A DNA stretch of 64,000 nucleotides from Anastrepha obliqua. Taxonomy: Eukaryota > Arthropoda > Insecta > Diptera > Tephritidae. The stretch is from NCBI RefSeq assembly GCF_027943255.1, contig NC_072895.1:82772001-82836000 (forward strand), given 5' to 3'. The position numbers and the translations under genes are program-made. A model generated the notes under the pieces. That model did no database searches and was not told where the DNA came from. It worked only from the letters and a program-made list of their open reading frames with translations. This document shows positions 54,861-64,000 of the stretch, piece by piece; position 1 is the stretch's first letter; each line of letters opens with the position of its first letter.

Positions 54861-55535
54861 TATTTTTAGTTAAAAAAGTCCTCCAAGTTGTTTGCTAGTC
54901 AATTCCTGTTCTACATGGGTTTTCTAAAACTTAGCTTTAGTGTCATATTCCGTCGTTATTGGAATTTTCTCGTCTCCAAACATTCATTGCGTTAGTATTT
55001 GTATATGAATTCGCATTTGTATTCGTATTCGTATTCTTATTGGTATTGCCATTCGTATTTGGATTTGTACTTGAATTCGTATTCATTAAATGAAATTCAT
55101 GTAAAAATTAATGATTAAATGAAATGATTTTACTACTGTGTTCCTTTACCGCAAACTTTTTTTTGTTACTTTTTATAAAAACACAGGTAATTGTACAGCC
55201 CGTATCTTTGTAGAAAATTCATAAAAATGTAACAAATTTCCAAACGTTACCATAAAAATTTTCAATTTTTCAATAGGCATTTTTAAAAAACTTCTTTTAG
55301 TACAATATAGAGTATGTTTTAAGTAGCTCCAAAATCGCGCAGATTTTTGAAAAATTTGTTTGCACATGATTTTAAGAATTTTCTTCCATATCAAGTACTT
55401 ATTCGGATGTTGCAAAACTAGTTGTCAAATATCAAAGCGATTTTTGAGCGGCTTCGAGTTCGCATATGAAATGCATACATATATAAATATATATATAATA
55501 TAATTGGGTGCCAAGCTAAAATTGCTCAGGCGCAA
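54861..55535. other. Non-coding DNA with a GTATTC hexamer repeat
   Basis: A degenerate (GTATTC)n repeat lies at 55000-55085 (for example tcgtattcgtattcgtattc). The rest is AT-rich without a recognised gene. Confidence 0.6.
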
Positions 55536-55539
55536 CAAA

Positions 55540-55830
55540 CAACAACCGATTCATTTGGAAATTCGAGAGCGCAAAGGAGGATTCATAGGATAGGACACAC
55601 CGTGGAAACCTGCTTCCGAGATCAGTAAAACGGCCCCCATTGGAATCTGAGCAGATCGCGTAGAAGTAGACGAGCTCGGGGCTTATGGAGATGCAGTCTC
55701 TCAGCGTCACCGGACTTAATACGGCGTGGCCTTAGGTCAAGGGAAAGCCGCAATTTTAAAACATTTGTGAAGGCACTATGCCTCCAACAGACGGCGCTAG
55801 AGCAACTACTCGTAATTATTGTTATTATTA
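55540..55830 (+). pseudogene. RTE-like LINE 3' end
   Basis: Shifting frames give RIGHTVETCFRDQ (compare GWIGHTLRKP of RTE-like ORF2 ends), HWNLSRSRRSRRARGLWR and FKTFVKALCLQQTALEQLLV, the typical C-terminus. A tattgttattattataatat string at 55817-55836 is the likely 3' tail. Stops are present and the rest of the element is missing. Confidence 0.65.
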
Positions 55831-55836
55831 TAATAT

Positions 55837-58199
55837 ATAAAATATAAAAATAGCATAGGGTATGCTAAAACTACATATCCAGAAGTCATCTAAAGATTCG
55901 GATTAAAAAGTTTAAAATTTTGAAGTTAAAAATTTGTTGAAATTTCTAAAATGTTCATCAAATGTGTACAGATTTTAAAACTGTGATCTTTATTCTATAA
56001 GGAATCATATTTTTTTACAAAATAAACAAAAAAAAATTCGAACGAAAAGTAATGCTCTTATTGTAAAAGGTTGAACTGACTTAATTTTATGAGCACACGT
56101 GTACAAACACACATACTATGGCAATTTTTATTCAAACAACTTTCACAATATCTTGCTTGCTACCTTTATTAAAACCTCCACATAAACAAAAGCCAAGCTT
56201 TCAAATTGCCTCGACATAAATATGATAAATATTAAATTGCACACAGACACTCTCTCATACACACACACACACACATTTCAATGCCTAAAGTGAAATAATA
56301 TATTAAGAAGAATTCGTTAGGCATTCGCAACGCTCGTCGTTTGTGTGGAATTCTGTTTTATTTACTTAAATATTCTATCATTTTCCATTCATTCGAAGCA
56401 CTCTGCTATTATCACATAAATCTCAGCAAAAATTTAGATATTTTGCATATTTTTTGTGCCAACATTAATAAAGCAATTTAGTTTGCATATTTTCAGCAAG
56501 AAATCTTTCACAAAATAAATAAACACGAGTAAGCCTCTATACGTTATGTATATGTGTATGTGCATATAAGTGCGTGTGTGTGTGTGAGTTTTAGTAAGAT
56601 ACATATAATAGAGTTTGCATGCTACGACACCCCTGTGCTCAATTTTCGCAGATTTGCTGTAAAGTACACACTTACACATCTACACATAGAGGCTAAAATA
56701 AATTGAAGGTACCTGTTGGAAATATCGACGAAATTTGCGCCTAGAATATGTAGAGCAATGGATGGGGTAGGTTGCAATTTTGCTCAACGCCAATCAAAAG
56801 GAAAAGGAAATGTGCAAAATATTTATAACAAGCAACAACTGTCTGGATCCCTTTTTCTTGCTCCACAAGTAAATGTATGTACTTATATCTTATCGCACAC
56901 GAGGAGTCGCACGAATGTCTGTGTGTGTGTGTGTGGGTGCAAAAGGGTTGAAGAAAGTACATACAGCCAGCGTATAACATTTTCGGTTATTAAGTTTGAC
57001 TACAAAGTAGACTTTATGGCATTTCAACGGCAAGCCCGTGCTGCAGTCAAGTCAACTATGGTTTTTAACGGTTAAAGTAGGTGAGAAATAAAAAGTAGTT
57101 TTTCACTCCAGTAGCACTAACATCGCCTATGTTAAGGAAATGTGGCTAATGTGCTCGAGGATGCATAAGCCGATGCTAAAGCCAAGCGTTGACGTCACTA
57201 CCAACACCCCAAAATGTGTAACTTGCCTTGCCGTGCTGCCGATGCACAGTGGTTCAAATGTTAAAACTAGTGGGAAGAAAGTGCTAACTTAGGCTGCTGT
57301 TACATGTGGAGGTCTGAAATTTTGCGCGAAGTTTTGTTTTGGAAATATTTTGATTACAGATAAAAACGGATCCAATTGAAAAATGGGCGTGTCTATTGTT
57401 TATAAATTAAATCTGGTGCGAAGAAATTCTCAATTTTAACATTCGTTGGAATTTGAGCAAAATTTCTACTACGAAATTATCTTAATCGTTACAAAAACTG
57501 AATCGAAAAAGTGGGCGTGGTCATTTTATATGTTTTAAAAATTAGAAAATACTTTTCAAAACGACTTAAAGATGGAAGAATGAATCAGTGATTATTTAAA
57601 ATTTTTATTTTAAAAAGGTGGTACTTAAAACAAAGATATGGGAAATTTAAATATATATTAAATTTCAATACTGCCGGAAAAGCAAAAGTAAATTGAGAAA
57701 AGTATTTAAAAGTCGCTATCGGGAGCATTACCAGTATTATTGTACTCTAGACTTGTTACTCCTGGCACGGAATTCTATTCTGTGATTGATTTTTGTTTTT
57801 CGTGAATGAAAAAACACTAAAGGATTCAAAAATAATAATATCGTAAAAAAAAATTCGTACATATATCGCTTTTTCGCATGAAATGGATTGCGTACGAAAC
57901 TGTCTAAGATTTATAATGCCTGTATTTCTTGACTTCAAAACCTTTTCGGACATTTTTTCTATAGGAAATGAAAAGTTCTGTATTATATCGACTCCGTGAT
58001 TCAATATTTTGTAATCATTTGAGCTAATGCCGCTTGTTGAAAAAATCTTCTTGCAGTAATGCCGTCGTTGAAGCACCCAATTACTGGCGTCGGGATATCC
58101 AAAAAGGAAATGCATTTCAGCTTCAAACCTGCTAACTATGTATATTCTTTTCTGTTTCCTCCCTTACATTTTTTCAAAATTACGCACTTACGGGTCCAC
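55837..58199. other. Non-coding DNA with GT/CA microsatellites, no gene seen
   Basis: CA at 56255-56275, GT at 56570-56588 and 56919-56937. ORFs at 56434-57075 run through these. ORF 57756-58115 (minus) is unrecognised. The part at 57100-57300 is less AT-rich but shows no coding signal. Confidence 0.5.
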
Positions 58200-58512
58200 T
58201 TAAGAGTCCGCCGCAGCCGAATGGGTTGGCGCGTGGGTTGGTGAAATGCATAGGTTTGAACGTTTGCGCATGAAGAACCAAGAAACAGTTTTTTTCTCAT
58301 TTCGGTCTCCACTCGGCAGGTGATGACAAGCATCCGAGTGTATTTCTGCCGTGAAAAAGCTCCTCATAAAAAATCATTTGCCGTTCGGAGTTGGCTTAAA
58401 ACTGTAAACCCCTAGACCCCTCCATTTGTGGAACAACATCAAGATGCACGTCACAAATAGGAGAAAGAGCTCCGCGAAATACAGAAAAAAAGGTGTAAGC
58501 GCCAACTATATA
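58200..58512 (+). mobile_element. tRNA-derived SINE, full-length copy
   Basis: The head gccgcagccgaatgggttgg (from 58208) contains an A-box-like tgggttggcgcg. A B-box-like ggtttgaacgtt lies at 58253-58264. The body follows: ccgagtgtatttctgccgtg, aaaaagctcctcataaaaaa and cacaaataggagaaagagct. The 3' end is ggtgtaagcgccaactatat. The order is the same as in the copy at 38990-39250. It has no coding capacity. Confidence 0.8.
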
Positions 58513-58659
58513 AGTATCAAACATACACGCACTTACCATTTCAGAATTGCAAGTCTTACGTAAAATACATTTAAAGCTTCTGATCCAGGCATCAAAGGTA
58601 GATAGCCGATATTAAAAAAAAATGACTTGTTTGCTTACAATTCTGCTCTTTGCCCAAGT

Positions 58660-58985
58660 CGTTCATGATTTTTGAGCTTGAGTTGCGTATTTCCCTACAG
58701 TCCAGACCTGTCCCCTCCGGACTTCTTCTTGTTCCCGCGCCTGAAAAGAAATCTGAAGGGGAGGCGTTTCGACTCCATCGAAGCGATCCAAAAAACTGTG
58801 ACAGCCGAATTGAACGCGATTCCGGCGGATGAGTTTAAAAAATGTTTCCTGCAGTGGAAGGGCCGCTACGAGCGGTATATTGAAGCTGAAGGGTCCTATT
58901 TTGAAGAATATTAGTTGTATAAGCCAAAAGGTTTAATAAAACTGCTTAAAAAAAATAAGGTTCATTACTTTTCAATCAGACCCTG
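58660..58985 (+). pseudogene. mariner transposase C-terminal fragment with 3' terminus
   Basis: The frame at 58672-58914 starts just before the third catalytic Asp (FPYSPDLSPPDFFLFPRLKR) and continues NLKGRRFDSIEAIQKTVTAE to WKGRYERYIEAEGSYFEEY, the natural C-terminus. The text ggttcattacttttcaatca gaccctg (58958-58985) is a typical mariner end, followed by TA 58986-58987. Everything upstream of the third Asp block is missing. Confidence 0.82.
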
Positions 58986-58987
58986 TA

Positions 58988-59984
58988 AGTTTACAGAATC
59001 AAGAAGATGGCGGGCGCTGATTTCGCCAAATAATTATGAAATATTCTTCAAGTTGCAAATCAACAAATGTTAACTGGATTTATCTGAACTCTTATTCTGT
59101 AATTTTTGCTTGTAAGCTGCATGGTCGCATAGCCATTTATACACCATAGCTAGTGCACGCTCGCCTATTCCTTCCATAACTACCTTTTATATCTCACTAA
59201 GCTTAGTAAAATGACTTCCGCTGAAATATCAGTAATGAATATTGTGTTCGGATAGCATTTTTGCTTTACAGCCCGTATGCTGTGTTTTTATGGACAAATT
59301 CTTGTCATACGACTTCGAGCACTTGACCCGTTAGCATGCAGGAACTTTTCGTAAATCATCCGTCAATATCCAAAGCAAGCGCTTCTTCTCGCGTATTTTA
59401 TAGGCAACCGCGGAGAAGTAAGCACTATTTTCTTTGTTCGAAACTCTCACCTACATATAAAGTTGGCAACTCATCTATTTATAATTTATACAGCGTTCCT
59501 CTTCCCGTTTTTTAGCAACTGGTTCATGGCTGCAAATGTAAGTTTTTCGTTGGATGCGGTGTTGTTGAGAGAAGTTACGAATGAAAGTTTAGCTCTTTTA
59601 CTGTCAGTCTTTTAGTCAAAGTCCTTTGAAGGCCTACCTAAATATTATTGAAGCCCAAAAAGAGAGAAAAATTTCAAACATTTAAAGTTTGAATGGAAAA
59701 AATAATAAAGGGATAAAATAGTAGAAAACAAAACAAAAAACATCATTAGTTCAGAATTTTGCGAATACCGCAAGAAACTCTTTCCACCAACACACTTGCC
59801 AGCCATTATTTGCTGTGAGCCTCGAAATATTTTGTTCTGTTAGCAGAAGACAATTTTCTTGACAATGCGGTTGTGAAATTTCAAGATATTCTTTTTATGA
59901 TATTATTTTTCGATTAATCATTATATTCGATAGAAATAAGCTCATTACACCCAATAATTGAAAATGTATTATAATATATTAGTA
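58988..59984. other. AT-rich non-coding DNA, no gene seen
   Basis: No coding similarity or repeat structure was recognised. Confidence 0.45.
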
Positions 59985-60430
59985 TTAGTAATATGTGTCG
60001 ATCATGTTTATGGGGCGCAAATTTGGGGTGTCGACGAATACGATTCAGTTGAGAGATTTCTACGTTTCTTTATTAAAAAATTATTTTTTTGCCTCCAAAT
60101 ACTCCAGATTATATAATTCACATCTAAACAGGTTTGCTTCCGCAATATCTGTAAGTATATACACTCCGAGCGTAGGCATCCTTCCTGAGGAGACTACGCC
60201 ACGGCGCTCATTGGGTAAAAAAGTGGAAGGATATCTCGATGAATATGGAGCCTAGTGCTTTTACTTCTGACTCTTTGTCTGTGTTCATACCTACGTTTTA
60301 AGAAATCTCAAGAATAAAAACCTTTCGGCTTTTCCGGACTCTGTTGTTAAATTAGAATCACACGATTTGTATGCTAACTTAGCACTTAGAGATATTAAAT
60401 GCTTCAGTGATGATTTGCTTCCTACACTAC
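59985..60430 (+). pseudogene. LINE RT C-terminal remnant
   Basis: Shifted frames read VDHVYGAQIWGVDEYDSVER and FLRFFIKKLFF near 60000-60080, the post-RT block of a non-LTR element (compare AAQVWGFEKFK at 54820). The rest to about 60430 is decayed. It ends near the DD41D insertion at 60469. Family is not certain. Confidence 0.6.
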
Positions 60431-60468
60431 TAGCTTAATTTTTCGACCTTTAAACTTTTAAGAATGTA

Positions 60469-61028
60469 AAGGGTTTTCCAATAACAGGTGTTTCAGGTGA
60501 ATGGATTGCGCTAGCGAGAGATGATTAATGATTTTTTATGGCCGGAATTGGATCGTATTGATCTGGACAACGTTTATTTTCAACAAGGCGGCGCTACGTG
60601 CCACACAAGCAACGAAACCATTGATTATGTACGGGAAAAGTTTCCGTACCGTGTTATCTCTCGAAGCGGTGATCACAATTGGCCACCGAGATCTTGTGAT
60701 TTAACACCTTGTGACTTTCTTCTTTGGGGCCACGTGAAAGAAGAGGTCTACGCCAACAGGCCAGAATCGATTCAAGACCTAAAAGATGGAATTCGTGAGG
60801 CTATAGACGACATAGGGCAGCCACTTTGCAATTCGGTTATGGAAAATTTCATGAAAAGGATATTGTCCTGTAAGCGTGGTCGTGGTGGTCATTTGTCTGA
60901 TGTTATTTTCCACTATTAACGGTATACCTACCTTCCTCTTTATAATGAAATAAACACCCGATCAATTATATTGAAAAATAGCGTTTTTCTTTGAATATCA
61001 AAATAACACCTCTTATCGGAAAACACTT
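60469..61028 (+). mobile_element. DD41D (rosa-like) non-autonomous element, 560 bp, TA-flanked
   Basis: The ends aagggttttccaataacagg (60469) and, inverted, aagtgttttccgataagagg (from 61028) differ at three of 24 positions. TA lies on both sides (60467-60468 and 61029-61030). The 5' end leads straight into mid-transposase coding sequence, so the N-terminal half is deleted. The copy at 10900-11395 has the same structure. Mobility would need a transposase supplied from elsewhere. Confidence 0.9.
60521..60919 (+). pseudogene. DD41D transposase C-terminal half, catalytic Asp changed to Gly
   Basis: The 132-residue open frame starts with an incidental ATG. It reads NVYFQQGGATCHTSNETIDY, where the second catalytic Asp (normally QQDGA) is Gly (GGC). 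Then NWPPRSCDLTPCDFLLWGHV carries the third Asp, at DD41D spacing, and PESIQDLKDGIREAIDDIGQ and GGHLSDVIFHY end the protein. The first Asp and the DNA-binding domain are absent. The same Gly occurs in the copy at 10900-11395, while the copies at 36305 and 48507 keep Asp. Confidence 0.9.
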
Positions 61029-61034
61029 TACTTT

Positions 61035-61456
61035 CTACCGCCTGTATGGTTAGTAACTTGGGTGTCCTTGAAAACATCCGGCACGTCATAGGCATCTGAC
61101 CAATTTATAAAAATTTTCGTTTTGAGCACTTTGGTGAAAAGACGTTAGACTTAGGCTCTGAGCTCACAAATCGTCGCCGGCTTGTTACTGTAGACCAATG
61201 ACTTCACATAACCACAAAACGGGACGGCTTGTTAAATGGACCGTAAAATGGCCGTAATGCTCTTAAAGTAGCAGCAACAGAACGATTATTTTCATAAAAA
61301 ATTTGCACGATTTGCAATAGTTGCTCAAGTGTGTAGCGCTCCATGATGAAATGTATACTAATGAAGTTTACAAATGACAAGCGAAAAATAAAAATTATTG
61401 CGTCGTTCGCCCTCCCTATCGGAAAAAAGTTGAAGCGCACCTATTAAAAAACCCTT
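61035..61456 (-). mobile_element. Second DD41D derivative, opposite orientation
   Basis: The minus-strand 5' terminus at 61456 (aagggttttttaataggtgc) abuts TA 61457-61458. The N-terminus MERYTLEQLLQIVQIFYENN (ATG near 61344) continues to RALRPFYGPFNKPS. It is joined directly to FVVM.SLVYSNKPATICE-like text, the C-terminal WGYVKS block, by a large internal deletion that removes all three catalytic Asp residues. The 3' end was not located; sequence runs close to the end of the neighbouring element at 61028. Confidence 0.72.
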
Positions 61457-61458
61457 TA

Positions 61459-61713
61459 TTTATTCTGCTGCATCGAGTATGGGGAAATAATTTTTGAACA
61501 GCTTAAATGAGTTTCCATAAGTACTTATTTGAGTTTAAGTAATAGTATTTTGTGCGTACTGAAGTTGTAGTTATTTTTTACATTTAATAATAAAACTTTA
61601 CAACCTGACTCCTATGAAGGAAAATGTGCCATTTAGCACTTATTTTAAAATATTCCTACTGACAGCATATCAATATTATAGTCGTACGTTCTACTAGTTA
61701 TAAGCACCCATTG
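61459..61713. other. Short AT-rich spacer between transposons
   Basis: Nothing was recognised here. Confidence 0.4.
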
Positions 61714-61715
61714 TA

Positions 61716-63016
61716 CGAGGGCGGGTCAATAAGTCCGTGAATTTTTGTATTTCTGACCTCTTTACTGAAAAGGAAATACTACTTCTGTCAACAGGCATCT
61801 GTCAGTTGACTCCTGTCAAAATTTGAACGTGCTGCGTCAGTTAGTTTATGTTTTACAGCTACCTTTATCAGACTACCCAGTAATTTGAGGAGAAAATGGA
61901 AAAAACTTAATTTCGTGTGCTTATTAAGCATTATTTTTTGCGAAAAAAAAACATTATTGAGACCAAAGCTAAGCTTGATAAATACTATAGGGACTCCGCA
62001 CCATCGATTTCAATGGTAAGAAAAGTGGTTTACTGAATTTCGTTGTGGCCGTACAAGCACTGAAGATGCCGAACGTCCTGGAGGCCCAGTTGAGGTCTCT
62101 ACACCCGAAACAATCGAAAAAATTTACGATATGGTGTTGTCCGACCGAAGGTTGAAATGGCGAGAGATTGTGGAAGCCGTAGGGATCTCGCATGGTTCAG
62201 TGGTTTCAATTTTGAATGATCACTTGGGTATGAGAAAGCTTTTCGCAAGATGGGTGCCGCGTTTGCCCACAGTCGACCACAAACGCAATCGTTTAACAAC
62301 TTCACAGGAAGGTTTGGCGTTGTTTAATCGCAATATGGAGAAGTTTTTGCGCCGTTTTGTAACCGTGGACGAAACATGAATCCATCGCCACACACCAGAG
62401 ACCAAACAATAGTCAAAACAGTGGGTTTCTAAGGGTGAATCGACGCCAAAGAAGGCCAAGGTGGGTTTGTCAGCCAATAAAGTTATGGCGACTGTTTTTT
62501 GGGATGCACGCGGGATAATCCACATTGACTACCTTCAAAAGGGAAAAACAATCAATATTCCCCAATATTATGCCAACTTATTAGACCGATTCAATAACGA
62601 TTTGAAAAAAAAACCGACCTCATTTGGCCAAGAAAAAAGTTCTTTTCCACCAAGACAATGCAAGGGTGCACACTTGTGCAGTTGCCAATGGCAAAAATCC
62701 ATGAATTGGGCTATGAATTGCTCCCTCATCCGCCCTATTCTCCAGATTTGGCTCCGAGTGACTACTTCTTGTTCGCAAACCTGAAGAAATGGCTTGGTGG
62801 AAAAAGATTTGACTCCAATGATGATGTCATCTCGCAAACAAAGGCCTATTTTGAGGACCTCGATAAATCATATTTTTTGGAAGGATAAAAAAATTGGAGA
62901 AGCGTTGGACAAAGTGTATAGAACTCAAAGGAGACTAGGTTGAAAAATAAAATGATTTATTTATCAAAAAGTCTATGTTTTATTCCAAAAGTCACGGACT
63001 TATTGACCCGCCTTCG
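61716..63016 (+). mobile_element. Full-length mariner (DD34D), 1301 bp, inactive
   Basis: The ends cgagggcgggtcaataagtc (61716) and, inverted, cgaaggcgggtcaataagtc (63016) match with one mismatch over at least 24 bases. TA flanks both (61714-61715 and 63017-63018). The length is normal for mariner. The coding part is at 61896-62950 and is broken. A deleted relative lies at 1040-1540. Confidence 0.93.
61896..62950 (+). pseudogene. mariner transposase pseudogene
   Basis: The N-terminus MEKT is followed by a stop, then FRVLIKHYFL and KLDKYYRDSAPSISMVRK. A frame change precedes the open stretch 62131-62377 (VGISHGSVVSILNDHLGMRK, WVPRLPTVDHKRNR). The first Asp is in VTVDET, where the next codon, expected Trp, is a stop (TGA). 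A second stop follows nearby. ANKVMATVFWDARGIIHIDY (62476 on) leads to the second Asp block, readable in a shifted frame (FHQDNARVHTCAV near 62645). The third Asp is in YSPDLAPSDYFLFANLKKW, 34 residues later. The C-terminus is again shifted and ends at TAA 62948-62950. The copy cannot be active. Confidence 0.9.
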
Positions 63017-63018
63017 TA

Positions 63019-64000
63019 TATATATAACTATCTTTTTAGAACGAAGAACATAAGACCTATATACTTGATATATATAAATCCTTACTGAATACTGCTCGCA
63101 TCCTGTTATTATTTTTTACTCCTCAAGCTTCAAAAAATAAAAACCAGCTTCGCTGCACGCTAATTACTCTCCTACGTAAATAGCGTGATTGATTACATAT
63201 TTTAGGAACTGCTACTTTCAGCGGGCATTGCACTTTTATTGACCTGATATTTTGCGAATTTTCTAAGCATTCGATTTTTTAAGTTTCTTCGCGCTAAATA
63301 TAGCATTTGAACCAGTGTGCGCTGCCAGGAGAGTGGCAAACTCATACATACATTCACACATTATAACCAGTCGACGCTTTAAACTTCTTAGTCTGCGGCA
63401 ACCTTCATCACATTTGTTGCTTCCTATAAATACTTGGCGTTTGCATAAATTCGGATCAAGAATATCCTTCGTCTTTCCTTCCACGTCTCCCCCCTCAAAT
63501 TGTTGTATAAACTGCTGGGAAATCCGATAGCACTTACCCCCTTTGCAACCAATAAGCTAAGCTGTATTTTCGCCTTTTCTTGGTTTTGGTTTGTTTTTGC
63601 GGGTTCGATCTGGAATATTTTGTTTTCTATTCTTTTCCTCGTTATTTTTTTTTTACTTCATACTGAATTTTGTATCTATTTTTGATTTGCTTATATTGTT
63701 GTCAGCATAGCTCTTGGCATTGTTGCTCTATGTGCTTTGCTATTACCGTTGCTACTGCTAGTGCTGTTGCTGTTGCTGTTGTATCCCTTTATCTTGGGGC
63801 ATTGTTGTCCTTTATCACTGCGCTCGCTCGCTTGTCCATTCAACTGTCGGTCCAACTGTCTGTTTAGCTGTGTGAACCTGCCATTTGTGAAATTGTGAGA
63901 AATTATTTGCCAAGGGCGTCTGCAGCCCACAAAGGGTGGCTGAAGAAGGGCGAGAGAGAGGCATCCGTTGGACAGCATGTGCTGTTGCACAAATGAAATT
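63019..64000. other. Non-coding DNA, GCTGTT-type simple repeat, no gene seen
   Basis: A degenerate trinucleotide tract (tgctgttgctgttgctgttg) lies at 63761-63780. The minus-strand ORF 63990-63691 reads through it as NSNSNSTSSSNGNS and looks like a repeat translation. No gene was recognised. Confidence 0.5.

Noticed and set aside
63691..63990. 99-aa minus-strand ORF with an Asn/Ser repeat
   Set aside because: The repeat is a trinucleotide microsatellite; no splice context or conserved domain is visible.
1..64000. CRISPR array, bacterial operon or LTR retrovirus
   Set aside because: No regular short repeats with unique spacers, no bacterial gene layout, and no gag-pol-env or LTR pair was seen; the satellite at 31930-33115 is too diverged and long in period.

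Overview
The window looks like non-coding DNA of a higher fly, probably a tephritid fruit fly. It is AT-rich and full of CA/GT, TACA/TATG and A/T microsatellites, and it is packed with insect transposons: mariner, DD41D 'rosa'-like and DD37D Tc1/mariner copies, a piggyBac-like element, a Helentron, Jockey and RNase-H-bearing LINEs, and a tRNA-derived SINE. The tephritid assignment is inference; the fly assignment rests on the repeat repertoire. I found no convincing host protein gene. One possible small terminal exon at 2626-2735 is the only candidate. The DNA is probably intergenic or part of a long intron.

Layout. 1-12.8 kb: mariner remnant (1040-1540), a TTAA-flanked MITE with perfect 18-bp ends (1740-2500), an RNase-H LINE 3' end (3930-4800), a large foldback palindrome (4824-5327), mariner and DD37D remnants (5480-6550), a decayed Jockey RT (6630-7230), a short tandem duplication, a Helentron piece encoding the Pif1 helicase C-terminus plus an APE-type endonuclease (9593-10580), and a DD41D copy (10900-11395). 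12.8-27 kb: a complete but dead mariner (12811-14102), LINE remnants, then a full-length Jockey element (19003-23189) with both ORFs open, a poly-A tail and 8-bp target duplications, inserted inside an older RNase-H LINE. DD37D, SINE, DD41D and LINE pieces follow.

27-43 kb: a piggyBac-like element (28338-30641) with paired subterminal palindromes, a degenerate satellite (31930-33115), an irritans-type mariner (33640-34885), a deleted DD41D element with perfect 28-bp ends (36188-37086), SINE and LINE-tail pieces (38990-39842), a 105-bp TTAA MITE and another mariner remnant. 43-64 kb: LINE RT tails, a 368-bp DD41D MITE, a mariner whose last 250 codons are open (49681-50512), more LINE pieces, a SINE, and a cluster of three TA-targeting elements (60469-63016).

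The genes here do not form a pathway; they are selfish elements. Jockey ORF1 (zinc-knuckle RNA-binding protein) and ORF2 (endonuclease/reverse transcriptase) would act together in target-primed reverse transcription. The SINE, MITEs and deleted DD41D elements must depend on enzymes made elsewhere. The most notable items are the apparently intact nested Jockey, two DD41D derivatives sharing the same truncation and the same lost catalytic aspartate, the piggyBac-like element whose frame breaks fall mostly in homopolymers, the Helentron endonuclease, and several flanked MITE or foldback structures. No new defence or biosynthetic system was seen.
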